A DNA stretch of 64,000 nt from Tomocerus qinae. Its lineage: Eukaryota > Arthropoda > Collembola > Entomobryomorpha > Tomoceridae. Both the position numbers and the translations under genes were made by a program. The notes under the pieces are model-generated. The model did not search any database. It saw only the letters and a program-made list of their open reading frames with translations, and was not told where the DNA came from. This document shows positions 1 through 11,090 of the stretch, piece by piece. Each line of letters opens with the position of its first letter. Position 1 is the stretch's first letter. Location of the stretch: NCBI GenBank assembly GCA_020055645.1, contig CM034546.1, positions 122,781,875-122,845,874 on the forward strand. The letters run 5' to 3'.

Positions 1-754
1 GGTCGTCTCCCTTTAATTCACTCTATATAAGTAAGTACTATCTTCAGCTTATACTTCACCTCAGTTATTCTTATTTCTATTCCAATCCTCTCCTTAACCA
101 TCTTATGAAATAATACATCTTCATATATAATACAGGAACTTGCCTCCTATTGCACCATCTTGTCTTGATTTTTATGTATTCGTGATGATGATGAGATTTT
201 TTGTTGGAAAGAGACCATTTCCTTCCTTGCCAATGCGTAAATAATTCTTTTATGGTCATCAATGAAAGTAATTTACTGTCATCTTAATCTTCATTCCGTG
301 AGCTCCTTGTGCATATGATGTTTATTTCTTTATTTGTACCACTCATTCTTATCTTTCTTTATTTCTCTGTATGAGTATGCGTTTTTAAATTAGCACATCT
401 ACATATGATATTGAAGGCAATTATCTAATTATGCTGCACGCTCTGATAAACTTTGTTTATAACTCGTCTCTTTGTATTTAGTATATTTATTTATCTTGTG
501 TTTAAAAATTATATTATATAGTTAACTTTTAGCAATCATTAATATAACATACGTTACACAGGCAATATAGTCATTGTAATATTATTTGGTAGTTTGTGTT
601 ACAAATGTGACAAGTACCAGTAATATCTTTATATATCTAAAAATACGAAATACAATTTAACTTGATCACTTTTATATTGGACCCCTCCCGTTTAAGGAAT
701 TTAATTTCAAACCAATAATCCACTAACCGAGACTGTATCAAAAATGTATCAAAA
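1..754. other. Intergenic / 3' flank of the secreted cysteine-rich gene
   Basis: AT-rich sequence beyond the stop codon of the minus-strand gene that ends at 755. The complement carries AATAAA at 486-491, about 265 nt past that stop, which could be its polyadenylation signal but is weak evidence in DNA this AT-rich. A 61-codon minus-strand open frame near the left end (77-262) has low-complexity, basic content and no recognisable domain, so I do not call it. Nothing else is seen. Confidence 0.5.
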
Positions 755-952
755 TCAGTTCACATCGTTAGTTTCTTCATAGTCATCTCTTATACTGCAT
801 CCACAGGCGCATTGATATGTAGTTTTGCCTGCTGCATCTACAAAAGGGCAGTTACCTCCTTCATAAAGGAAAACATCAGGATTTGGATTTTTACTGACGC
901 ATTGCTGAAAGCATGGAGTAAACGGTTGCTCGTCACAATCCTTCCGTAATGC
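755..952 (-). CDS. Exon 3 of the cysteine-rich secreted protein: second seven-cysteine module and stop
   Basis: Sixty-five codons plus TGA (755-757). The cysteine order matches exon 2 with longer loops (16 and 12 residues where exon 2 has 13 and 6), followed by the acidic C-terminus. The start at 952 assumes the acceptor TTTTTGTAAAG; a second in-phase AG lies 15 nt further in, after ACGGAAG. Confidence 0.6.
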   Translation of the reverse strand, partial: ALRKDCDEQPFTPCFQQCVSKNPNPDVFLYEGGNCPFVDAAGKTTYQCACGCSIRDDYEETNDVN

Positions 953-1551
953 CTTTACAAAAATATTTTCTTTAACACTCAAATCATAATAGAATCATTT
1001 GTAGAGTATTTCTGAATGGTCAAAAGGTTTATAATATGTGTACGCAATGCACGTAACTGACAATGATATCCATAAATGTATTGACAAATTGAAATAATTC
1101 ATGTTTGGTTGACCGTTACGGAGCTTTAGAGTCATATATTTAACAAGTGAATTGTACAGTTCAAGTTTTGATTAAAATGTACTCACAACAGTAACTTACA
1201 TCTCTACAGTCACAAATACAGTTTCCAGATTCTGTATCACAAAAAGTGCTCGAATATGGCAAGGTACCTTTAGGCTCACTGCACACGTCCAGACAAATGT
1301 CACGATTTGACGTACAATTGAGTTGTTGCTTTGTCACTGCCTAATAGAGAAATTACATGACATTTATTAACAATAATCAAACTATAGCTACAATTATAAT
1401 ATTGAATTTGTACTCTGTCGATGACTGTAGCACATGATTTTTTAGTAGCATTGAAGAGTACCTGTGATAGATTTATTGGCAAAAGAACTGATAAGATCAG
1501 TGTCAATACTAATACGACTCTTTGTACATGGGAGACGAAAGGTATTTTCAT
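755..1551 (-). CDS. Small secreted protein with two seven-cysteine modules (three exons, hypothetical)
   Basis: Exons on the minus strand are 1551-1462, 1340-1200 and about 952-755, joined all in phase 0 to give about 142 aa. Exon 1 begins with ATG at 1551 and encodes a classic signal peptide: MKIP start, Arg at residue 11, then a hydrophobic core VVLVLTLILSVLLP; it ends CAG/GTACTC. Exon 2 (acceptor TATTAG) has cysteines spaced C-x6-C-x3-C-x13-C-x6-C-x-C-x-C and ends GAT/GTAAGT. Exon 3 repeats the pattern as C-x7-C-x3-C-x16-C-x12-C-x-C-x-C and ends with an acidic tail, YEETNDVN, and TGA. The second acceptor is the least certain boundary (GTAAAG at 953-958, or ACGGAAG slightly downstream). The product is presumably extracellular and disulphide-rich. 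I do not recognise the family, so no function is assigned. The in-phase splicing, signal peptide and repeated cysteine pattern together make a real gene likely. Confidence 0.7.
1200..1340 (-). CDS. Exon 2 of the cysteine-rich secreted protein: first seven-cysteine module
   Basis: Forty-seven codons beginning Ala-Val-Thr-Lys and ending Arg-Asp at a GT-AAGT donor (1194-1199 on the complement). It has seven cysteines, the last three as CxCxC. Exon length 141 nt, phase 0 on both sides, so this exon is a self-contained module that could be skipped or duplicated without a frameshift. Confidence 0.65.
1462..1551 (-). CDS. Exon 1 of the cysteine-rich secreted protein: signal peptide
   Basis: Thirty codons from ATG (1549-1551) to a CAG/GTACTC donor at 1460-1461. 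The region from residue 12 onward is a run of Val/Leu/Ile typical of a signal-peptide core, ending Asn-Leu-Ser-Gln at the splice site. Cleavage would fall near the exon junction, so the mature protein would begin at or just into exon 2. The codon phase (0) agrees with the TATTAG acceptor used for exon 2; using the AG four bases later would put TGA in frame. Confidence 0.65.
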
Positions 1552-4500
1552 CGTAAATTGTGTATTGAGATACCTAAAAGAAATCTACGAACGAGTACCC
1601 TGTATATTTATGACTGTAGCTTCAGTTTTGACAAGCCTTTGCAACGCAGCAGAATGTAAAGCTAAACTAATGCTAACTCTTAGTAGATGAGATTTAATCC
1701 TTTATTTTAAGTGCTGAGAGTGCAGATCAATTCAACTCCGTCTTTAGAACTGTGGCTGATCTTTTGAAACTAAGAGCCGATGTATTTATTTAAGACATGT
1801 GAATAGAGTTAGCAAAGGATAAGGATTAGCTAAGATTATCGGAGGTTAAAGCTAAAATGTTACTTACTGAAATAACATCGTATTATGATATGGCTATGAT
1901 ATGTATGGAGAGTTGACTCTTATAATATCAATGGGTATGCTTTAAGAGATGTCATGGATAAGTTAGTCAATGGAAATGAAAATTACATCCACCACTCAAG
2001 ATATAAATGGTTATAGTAGATACAAAGAAAAGTCATACAGTCATATCTGCCGTGCTTCTTACCTTGAAATATTTAGCAAGCACACGAACAGCAATTAAAG
2101 CATACCTTAATCAGTTCATGACTTGAAATAGGAAGGAATAATTATTAGCTAATTTGGTTCAAGCACTCTTTTGTTTTATAATCACCCATAAGAAGAATAA
2201 TTTCTACAATGGAACTCTCAAACATTTGAAACTGTGGTGAGTATGATGTTTTAGAGTCTTGGCAGAAAAAGTCTCTAATCTGTCTTTATTCAATTTCAAC
2301 GTAGTCCAGGAACAAGTTTTCTTGCATTGTATCATATACCCTAAGTAGCCAAATACTATGCAAATAAGTAGTCACAAATGTTTATAAAAAGTGGAACTGT
2401 GAGCGACGAGCGAGCTGGATCATTAGCATTAGTAGAAACTGTTCACTATTATCGCTATCAATGTCTGTGCATTCAATTGGATCTTTTAAAGTAGGATTTA
2501 TTTCATATCGACAGCAAGCGAAATGCGTAGGTTGCTGTACATAAATGGCAAAGAACTTCAAAGAAGCTATCGAATGTAGTCGTGCATTCTTGAAACAGTC
2601 ATCTTTTACATTCACCACTTCTCAAAGGGACTATCTATAATTATTTATAAATACTATCTACGATATTCCTCCTATTCATGAATAGTACACGCTTGGTAAA
2701 AATGATGGAATGACAAAAATCGCTGGAAAGTGAATAGTAATTCTGGTAATTAAAAATTTTGTAAAAAAACTATATTTCGTTGAATAACCAAGCATTGAAC
2801 AATACCTGTGCAAATTAATTCTTTTGTAAGTTTTTAGTAAGTACTGAGATGTAATAATTAATAAATTATGGATTCATCTCACAACTAAAGGATCATATAG
2901 GGAAACTGTCGCATGTCATCATCAGTTCGGTAATGTCAATTAGTTAACTCATGATGTGAATGTACGAATAAGTACAAAGGAAATACCGGCTTGTAGTGCC
3001 ATTGAAAGGACAAGATCACCTGGTCCATCCACACAGACACCAACCATGTTTGTTACTTTACACTTGCATAAAAAGTACTTGAATGACATGCAAATTCTGA
3101 TGAAACGAATGCCATTTGATCTATCTTGTATAATGTTGGTCCATATTGATGGAAAATATATTGTCGGCATTTGTTTATGTTCAATGTTAATTATAAGACG
3201 AGAGCCACAAGATTACTTAGGTCAAACTAAGTAAGTCAGGCAACAAACAGATAAGAGTTGGCAAGAACGAAATTTTACGATAGAGGATTGGTCATGCTAA
3301 TTGAGTTCCATAAGGAATTGTGTGAATGTTAAATGAATGAAGGACTTGTTTCAATTTTTGAGTTTCATTCTGACAGGACATGAGCTTAGTAGTCGTTTGT
3401 GTAAAATCTTGTCAAATGTCTATCAAGTTTACTGTAATCCTGTGATGTTGCGAGAAAATTTTTTATTTTCATTATGACAACTTTCAGTCGCAAATACAAA
3501 TCAAGTTCTTCAGATTATTGTATTAGCCAAATGCGTACATAGTTGGCTTAAGCACTTCCCTCACAGCTTTTTGCAAATGACTTTATTTTTCTAACTTCAC
3601 AACTTCACACCTGCTCAACTGCTTATAATTGTCAAAGAAATCAGTTCAAGTTCAAAAGATGAAAGCATTTAACTTACCAAGCGTCAGGATGGAGACAAAA
3701 TTTACAAAAACAACATTTCTTTCGCGCGGAGAAATATGTAGAGAATTTACAAGCAAAGGCTATTAAATTGACAGATATAGCTGACATCATATTGTGAAAT
3801 AAGCATTTAGCAAGAGTATTGTGCATGCATTGTGCACAACCATTTACCTAGAGAGAGGATGTTACATCACCTTTGATGTACCACCCTGGAATTTCTCTAC
3901 CACGACACACTCTGAGAAGTGTTTTATATTTTCCTACATTACAGGATGACAAATAGATGGTAATAACCCATAATAATAATATAACAACATATCTAATGAA
4001 AAAATCTTACTGCTTTCCGCAACATCGATTCAATTCTCTTAGGCAAATATTATATACCTACCTAGTAATATTGTGGCTGCTTTTTACAACATGACAATCA
4101 GAAGCCTAATAGACAAACATGAATAGTGCCTATGTTTATTATGGGCATATAGCTTTACTTTCTTTTGGCACGCAGATTCACATTGAATATTTTCTCACGA
4201 TTTTTTATTCTATACTGCACTATAACAGATAGTAGAATAAACAGCAGTATAAATAAATTATAGAAACAATTTAGGTGGGAAGAGTTGCGGGTGAAGTAAC
4301 CATAAAATCAACTTATTGTGTGCTACAGGTACTTTTGAATACTTTTTCAAACTACAAGTTGACAGTAAGTCTGTGACATCTCAGAGGATATTATATTCAA
4401 CAAAATTATATAATTAATTATAAATATCTTCATGCAAAATGAAATAGTACCATATACCCAAAACAAACAGTTGAAGTAAAATTATCTGTATAGTATTCAA

Positions 4501-6962
4501 TTCAATATTTAAGTTATTTTGAAGATATAAATTACAAACACCTTATCACTGGAACATTAGCATTGTATTATTATTATCACCTTCAAAATTGATAAAGCTG
4601 CTTTATTAGCAAAATTAAATATATTATGACTATTGTTAATTTGTTAAAAAGAATAGGATAGCAGAAATGTACGGGATATGATCCCCACACATTTAAGCCT
4701 TTTTTCAAAATTCAATATCTCTGAAATCGACTAATTTAGATTGATGACACTCTAAAAGCTAATTTTTTGGCCGATTTTTTCCATGCTAATATGTCCCGTT
4801 TAGCATTGCTTTTGCTTTTACACTTTAAGTAAAATTCTGGATGTAAAACTCAAGACTGTGCTAGAATTCAAGTAATAACGCTCATCTATACTTTACTACT
4901 GCTTAGAGAAATGGGTGGTTAGTGGAATTTGACAAGACTTTTGACAAAGTTATACGGGCAAGTTTTGTTTCACAATTTATAGAGGGTGTTTAGAATTTAT
5001 GATGTGAAAAATCTACAAATAAAGGAAATATTATAGCACATGTCTAGTTTGATAGTTGGTAGACAATACAGAAAATATATATTACAGGCATCAGTAAAAG
5101 TGGGCACAATGCAAGTATAATTAAAAAAGTAGTGTAAAATCATTGAAAGTAAATAATGAAGATTGCCTGGATTAAAAGGAGAGTTTTCTCAAGTGTCTGT
5201 GTTAAATTCACTCTGATTACTAATGCTGATTGAGATTTTGTTGCTAGTCTAACCAGTGAATCTAAATTGCAGAAATTATAATCCAGTTTGGTTTAGGTTG
5301 AGAAATATATGTTCTTGTCACTTTCTTCCAGTCTGCAAGGTTGTGTGCGTGTGCAAGATGTATTTTGTTGATAGAAAATAAGAAATGGTAATCCACTAAG
5401 GAACATACGCACGCATAAATATTACTGATTATATAAACACCTAAAATATACGTCAGTGATAGTGTCGCAGCTCAGTTCGTTAGAAAACTTTATGATCAAC
5501 TATTTTTATTTTATTCGTACATTGTATTAGGCTTATTAGTAGTTGCTAATTAATTGTAGACCTTTGTTTAAATTGTACTGTAGCAGTAACTTGTACACGT
5601 TTCTACCATTTTTACATAAATAATGTCTACCTATTGCCATACAATTCTCAGTATAGTATATTTCTCGTTACTCTGCCTTCCTTCCTTTGACGATTGTAGA
5701 TAATCCGGCTTATTAGACACAAGTTGAATAACAAAAGTCTCTTCTTCCCTTCCTTCAGTCAGTTTAGTCCTGTTTTCAGTTCAGATAATAATCTAGAAAA
5801 ATGTTCTAATATACTTTATAAGTAAATATGGAGTGAGCAACTATATGAATATTTCTGACAATTAGTGTGGGCTCTAAATGTTTTGTTTTGGACATATTTT
5901 CATAAAAATTGCATAACTAGCATTGTCAGGTTATCTTACCTATAATTTATTAAATAATAATAATTCTTAGAGGATTTAACGTTTCTTGGTAGAAATGATT
6001 TCTTTCTTGCAACATTAACTCTGTCACACAACATCCCGACCATTGTCATTTAGCAGAGTTGACTTTGCATATAAACCAGTAAAAATCTGCTCACACCACA
6101 ACACATCAGGTGTGGTGCCTAAAACTAAAAGTCTGATGGCAATTTAGATAAGCTTTAACTAAACCTACTGCCTCTTGAAATGTATCTACTTATGGTAGGT
6201 ACATTTTAACATGCTCTATTCCATTATGTGCGTGGTTGTCTTAAGGTACCACAATATCACCGACTCATTCTTTTAAATAGGTACCCATTGTTAGCAAATG
6301 ACGATGACTGACTATAATAACGTTATTGTAGGTAGGTAGGGATTAGGTGGAAATTTCTCATTTAAATAACTGAATTTTTTTAAATTAAATAACACAGTTG
6401 TGTATTAAGTTATTGCACATTTAATACTTATAATATAATATGCACTAATATACCTGTGTAGTAGTTACGGGTACAATGAAAGACATTATGGAGCTGTTAG
6501 ACTGTTCTTGTGTGTTCTGATGATCTCCAGTTGAGTTGTCTACAACAGGTAGGTAAGTTATGCATAGTGAGCTACACTATATTACAGATAGGTGCATTCT
6601 ATTGAAGTACTACATACAGGTACTCTATTCACTCTACTCACATAAATTACATTTAGTCAGACATGAGACATTCATAACATCATAACAGAATTCAATTTTT
6701 TGTCGAGAGAGAAGAAGAATGGCTGTATCACATTTCATGGTTACCATTCTGTTGATGTGTGCAGGCTGAAATGAGAACGGAGGAGGTCGTTAATTGACAT
6801 TAAGGGCGAAACATGCTTGCTAAGTTGATTAGTTAGTTCTCCTTAATTGGCACTAAAATAAATTTGTTTAATGTAAATGGATCATACTGTGGTCTGTCTT
6901 TTCTATTTTCAAATGTACATCCACATGATGACTTTACCAAAGATTACTAAGTTAATCTGGTC

Positions 6963-7053
6963 AGGGATAGGCAAAGTTTTAAATATGTCGTACTTCGTAT
7001 CTATCCCTAAGTTCACAAATAAAAACAAAAACTGTAAATTAAAGATACGAAGT
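6963..7053. repeat. Two overlapping short inverted repeats
   Basis: An 11-bp perfect inverted pair, ACTTCGTATCT at 6992-7002 and AGATACGAAGT at 7043-7053, is overlapped by an 8-bp pair, AGGGATAG at 6963-6970 and CTATCCCT at 7001-7008. The left arm of the first shares two bases with the right arm of the second, so the two hairpins are mutually exclusive as folded. Function unknown; it may be a remnant of a small transposable element. Confidence 0.35.
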
Positions 7054-7468
7054 CATTATCCTCAAGTATTAACCATGTAGTTATACTTACACATAAACTT
7101 AGATCGGAATTTTGGGCTAAAATATTGTAATATCACACAAGTATATATGACATACGCATTGTTATTTTCAAATCATAGTTTGATTAATGATATTGCATTA
7201 TCATTACCATCTACACCAATGTCCAAATATATTCAAAGCATACCAAAAAATAAACCGTGAGACTTGTTTTAAGTGTTGCAATATTGAAATGTAGTGGAAA
7301 ATGAAATCCATTTTTAAATTTTGTATACACTGTGGTCTATGTTTTGTATACTAATGAGTAAGCAAATAGAAAATACAATTTTCGAGCATACAGAGATGTA
7401 TTCCTTTAAGAAATCGAATATTACAAAAAAGGTTGACACACACCAATCTCAAACATCTTCAATTATTA

Positions 7469-7474
7469 TTTATT
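7469..7474 (-). terminator. Possible polyadenylation signal of the gustatory receptor gene
   Basis: AATAAA on the complement, about 170 nt beyond the receptor stop codon at 7646-7648. The position is reasonable, but the hexamer is common in DNA this AT-rich, so this is only a candidate. Confidence 0.25.
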
Positions 7475-7645
7475 TGCTAGTTTTCTTTGAGATTCTACAA
7501 TTAACGTTTTCACTTAAGTACCCCAACGCATACATTTATGTATTAAATTTTACTTGCGGAGTTAGGTTTTGGGGCAAATAAGTGACAACATTAATAATTG
7601 TGTAGATTTTGTCACTTGATATTTCACACAGCAGCAGCATTCCCT

Positions 7646-7714
7646 CTAGTTAGTCTCTATAGTTGGGTTCAGTTGCAGTAGCACAAAGTAGTAAGTTAAT
7701 AAAACACTTAGAGT
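7646..7714 (-). CDS. Receptor exon 4: TM7 signature and stop
   Basis: Twenty-two codons plus TAG after a clear acceptor TTTCTTATTTCCAG. Encodes TLSVLLTYYFVLLQLNP and a short tail, carrying the TY and Q of the TM7 motif. Too short to stand out as an open frame; found by searching downstream of exon 3 in phase. Confidence 0.85.
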   Translation of the reverse strand, partial: TLSVLLTYYFVLLQLNPTIETN

Positions 7715-9671
7715 CTGGAAATAAGAAATTAAAACTTGTCTATAAGTAGGAAATGTGATTTATGTTTTGTTAATTGTGCAATAAGTACTTACCATTCCAA
7801 GTAAGCTGTAAGTAATTGTGAAGAAATGAGAAGCATTCACTCCAAAGTTAAAAAATGGCGTGTTTAAGTACAAACAAAGCCATTCGTAACAGCTACGTTC
7901 TTCAAGGGACAAATGTCCACTATTTATGATATTGGTCAATTTTTCCATCACAATTTCCTTGAAGTTTTGGACCTAGTAATAATTTATCAATTTTATATCT
8001 GCCCGATTTTACTTTTTAATCCATATGATTCCACTTTTTGTTACCATCTTTAACGACTTTTCAAACTGATTTTTTAAAAATTGTTGATGTAAATCATTAT
8101 TTCCTCGCATAGAACAAACACAAAGACCACGACTAACATGTAAAGGAAAATTACTACCCGACCTATAAAAATATGGCGTGGAAAGTTGAACTTCATTTAT
8201 GTGGTGAAAGTAAAAAAAAGGCTAAAAATTTAAAAATGGTTTTTAATTAAATCTTTAGTTTCGTTGATTCGTGAAACCACTTTTGTTTACAAAAATGTGT
8301 TTAAAATGGGAGAAAATTTTTCAAAGAACATACAAAGATTGTACTATGTTCAGAAACCATCCATCTACTTAAAATTCGAGTCGTTACATAAACTATGTAT
8401 TCTTACCATTTGTTGGCTTTTAGCAGCGTTCCATAGCACTATATTGCATTTTAAAGTAGAAAGGACGCAATAGATTTTGATCACGAAGTTTGCATTAGGA
8501 TGGAATAAGACGATGAGACTTATAGACTGTACACAAAACATGGCAGGGAAATTCACCAAAAGTATGTTTCCAGTGGCTATATTTATTTTAGTGACCCTGT
8601 GTTTGGCAACTAGGAGATTTCCGACTACTTGACGATGTAAAATGGAATCATCTCCGTCCAGAGTGTTCATTAAGCGCATAACAATTTCCAGAATTGCAAA
8701 AATACTAAATGATGTCAAGAGAAAAATAAAGGCTTTGAAACAGGACAGCAGGCAGTAGCCTATGTAGAAAAAACTAGCCAACGTGATCTTATCTAAAGAC
8801 AGTTCTCCACTGTAAGAGTCGGGCGTGTCTGCCTGATAAGTTGCATGCATTAGAACCCCTAAAAACTTTCTACAAGTTGAAGGGAAAGCTATGAATCCGT
8901 GAACAGAAAGGAGTCCCATTGCAGAGATAGTGAATTCTACAAACATCCACAAGTATGTCAGCAACACAACCTGTCCAATAAACCAAAAAAGAGACTAAAT
9001 TTCTAGTTTAAGGTGCAGATAAAAGCTGTGCTAGGATTTTTTTCTAAAAATTCGTAATTATCAGTCAATCTCTCTCATATTCAGTTTTGCAGCATTCTGC
9101 AAACATTAAAAAACTTAATATACCGAGAAATATCGTATACAATTTGCAAAAAAATCCCAACCTTCCTATAACGATTGTAAGATGACACTCCATCATGTGT
9201 AGAGACCATGTTGATAACATCTACAATTCGTGAGCTTTGTATCCAACAGAAATTGAAATATATTAGCAATTGACAGTTGGAGATTATTGAAGTTGCAACA
9301 GAGAAGGATGCAGAAGGATTTTTTCGTAAATCCAACCTGAAGCATTGTGATGCTTGCAGAATGACCACTATGAGAGTCCAGATCTGTAATGATATGCACA
9401 CCACCTGAATTTCATAAAAATTTCCAATTAATGTACAAAGCTTTATAATTGCAGGATTTTCACGAAAGTAAAAAACTACCTTCTGAAAAATAGATTTTTC
9501 GGCTGAAAATATGTCAGGACTTTTACAAGACTTTATCCGAAATGGAATGAGACCTAGGTAGTAGCCAGTATTAATGTAGGTCACAAATACTCTTGGAAAG
9601 CTGTAAAGTTCTATTGGATTGTTGACTTCAACTTTAGTTATGGAACTGTCATTTGTCTTTTTACGAAACAT
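7646..9671 (-). CDS. Gustatory-receptor-family seven-transmembrane protein (four or five exons)
   Basis: Minus-strand exons 9671-9141, 8970-8407, 7972-7793 and 7714-7646 join in phase 0 throughout to give 447 aa, or 422 aa if an in-frame 75-nt segment in exon 1 (9405-9479) is spliced out. Gustatory receptors usually have about 350-450 residues. The N-terminus has a receptor-like YYLGLIPFR segment (residues about 38-46), followed by successive hydrophobic spans, an intracellular loop with NIINSGHLSLEER, and a C-terminus FFTITYSLLGM / TLSVLLTYYFVLLQLN that matches the family hallmark TYhhhhhQF in TM7, with Leu in place of Phe. The intron before the last exon is where many insect gustatory receptor genes have one. 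By family, it would be a ligand-gated ion channel subunit in the plasma membrane of sensory neurons, with intracellular N-terminus. The ligand cannot be inferred. The start is the first ATG after an upstream in-frame stop. No stops or frameshifts interrupt it, so it appears intact. Confidence 0.85.
7793..7972 (-). CDS. Receptor exon 3: intracellular loop before TM7
   Basis: Sixty codons from VQNFKEIVMEKL to the TYSLLGM boundary, with acceptor ATTACTAG and donor ATG/GTAAGT. The INSG...LSLEER...W segment and the following FFTITYSLLG are the best conserved part of gustatory receptors and strongly support the assignment. Confidence 0.85.
8407..8970 (-). CDS. Receptor exon 2: central transmembrane core
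   Basis: 188 codons between acceptor TTATTGGACAG (ends 8971) and donor ATG/GTAAGA (8405-8406), phase 0 at both ends. Contains alternating hydrophobic spans, for example around SFFYIGYCLLSCFKAFIF and the paired stretches NILLVNFPAMFC and SISLIVLF, separated by a charged loop with the sequence RQVVGNLLVAKHRVTK. Typical of the TM3-TM6 part of gustatory receptors. Confidence 0.8.
9141..9671 (-). CDS. Receptor exon 1: N-terminus and first transmembrane spans
   Basis: Reads from ATG 9669-9671 to a weak donor at ATT/GTATAC (9135-9140), phase 0. An alternative donor AAG/GTTGGG lies a little upstream and is also phase 0, but using it removes seven hydrophobic residues that continue well into exon 2 (KVGIFLQI / VVLLTYLW). 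Inside the exon, 9405-9479 begins GTAGTT after CAGAAG and ends AAATTCAG, a 75-nt stop-free segment that looks like a small intron; see findings. Confidence 0.7.
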
Positions 9672-10953
9672 TTTTGTATCAAAATCTTCTTGAAGTATAT
9701 TTCTGTCTCGTATTACACTGCCCCAAATTATGCACTTTTATGTATGTTCATGTTTTAACTACAATCCGAATTTTGACTACTGCAAGTACGTAGAAACTGG
9801 TATGGTTTGTCAAGTTTGCTTTTACTTGTGGAAATGAAGAGCTTTCAAAGTACTCACATTGTTTAAATAATAGATCAACTCGTTCATGGGCGTTTTAGAA
9901 CGTTAATGTTTTGTGGGTGAGTTCGTTCTACACGAACATGTGCATAATAAAGTATGTGTTTAGTGCTTACTATAGAATGTATTTCCGAAGTCTTAATTTC
10001 TAACTACTTCTAATTGTGTTATTTGCTATGTAATGCTTTTAGGTGATTAGGTGTACTATATTTTTATTTTAAATGTCATGAGAGTTCATTTGTACAGTAG
10101 AAGTAGGCAATAAATGTACCAAGAAATCACTTACAATGTTTAATGTGAATAAAAGTTAATAATAAAGAATTCTATATTAGTATGTAGTAAAAAGTCTATG
10201 GATGAAATACCTTGTAGGTATGTAGTTTAAAACTTCGGAAAATATTTAAATTTTTAACCTACGAAGGCACTGAGTACAGGTATTGTTTAATGTACAGTTT
10301 ACAGTGCACTTGACACAATTATGACAATGTATTCGGTGCCAACCATCTTTCACCAATGCGTGTTTTCAGTGTAGCATTACCTGTCTATTTCTTCATAATA
10401 ATAGCATGCTGCATGCTCACTTTTGTCAGCAAGATTCATTGGTCCACTTCCTTAAGATATCAAGTGAATTAGTGTTCAGTATCGTAGTGTAAGTATTCAA
10501 TATTTAAGATATTCAATAGCAGTAGTTTTAAACATCATGTAAACATATTCAATATTAATCTACAAAGGTATTTAATTCATTTGCGCAGTGAAAGCATATT
10601 AGCACAGTTTGCTTACAATGATATAAGATAGCTCCATACTTAAAATGCGTCTCAATTAAGTGTTGAATATGTATTAAATGTTGAGTGAAGAAAGGAGAAT
10701 ACAATGATCACGCTTATCTATATAATTTGGTTTTCCTAAAGGTAAGTAATATGTATAGGTGCACAAGTTAGATACATTTTTGGAGCTAAGTCACTCGGTT
10801 TATGTTGTAGTAAGTAATAAGCATTTATATTACAAAACAGAAAATCCTGTAGAATTTACATGTAATTATAATACATAGGAACATTCAGTAAATTACTTGA
10901 TTAGTTAAAACGATATAATATGATGGTCATAGCCGTAGCATATTCACTACTAT
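9672..10953. other. 5' flank of the receptor gene, intergenic
   Basis: AT-rich, no recognisable coding exon on either strand and no RNA gene. Would contain the receptor promoter on the minus strand; the open frame of receptor exon 1 extends upstream to a stop near 9738 with no further ATG, so the start at 9671 is the earliest possible in this frame. Confidence 0.4.
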
Positions 10954-11090
10954 CTATTTCGTTGAAAGCAGGCCATTTCCATAATATAAATGAGAAAGCA
11001 CACAATTTATTCTAATGAGTCGTGGTGAGAAAAGCGTCGTGCTGGTTGAAAAATTGATGAAAGAGAACGTTACTTCGTTTGAGGAGACAC

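Larger units (their letters stand above)
1552..7645. other. Intergenic stretch without a recognisable gene
   Basis: AT-rich DNA between the 5' end of the cysteine-rich gene and the 3' end of the receptor gene. Several short open frames overlap on opposite strands (about 2382-2618 and 2949-3234) with neither reading giving a recognisable domain. Between 1713 and 2640 the plus strand reads in short coding-like pieces broken by many stops, which may be an old decayed element or chance. Compound inverted repeats lie at 6963-7053. No RNA gene seen. Confidence 0.4.

Noticed and set aside
1421-1690. Plus-strand 89-codon frame
   Set aside because: Its left part is the shadow of the signal-peptide exon on the minus strand; the right part has no support.
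2382-3234. Overlapping open frames on both strands (2382-2618 minus; 2949-3170 minus; 2956-3234 plus)
   Set aside because: Neither strand gives a domain I recognise, no splice sites join them in phase, and both readings are equally plausible by eye, so I do not call a gene.
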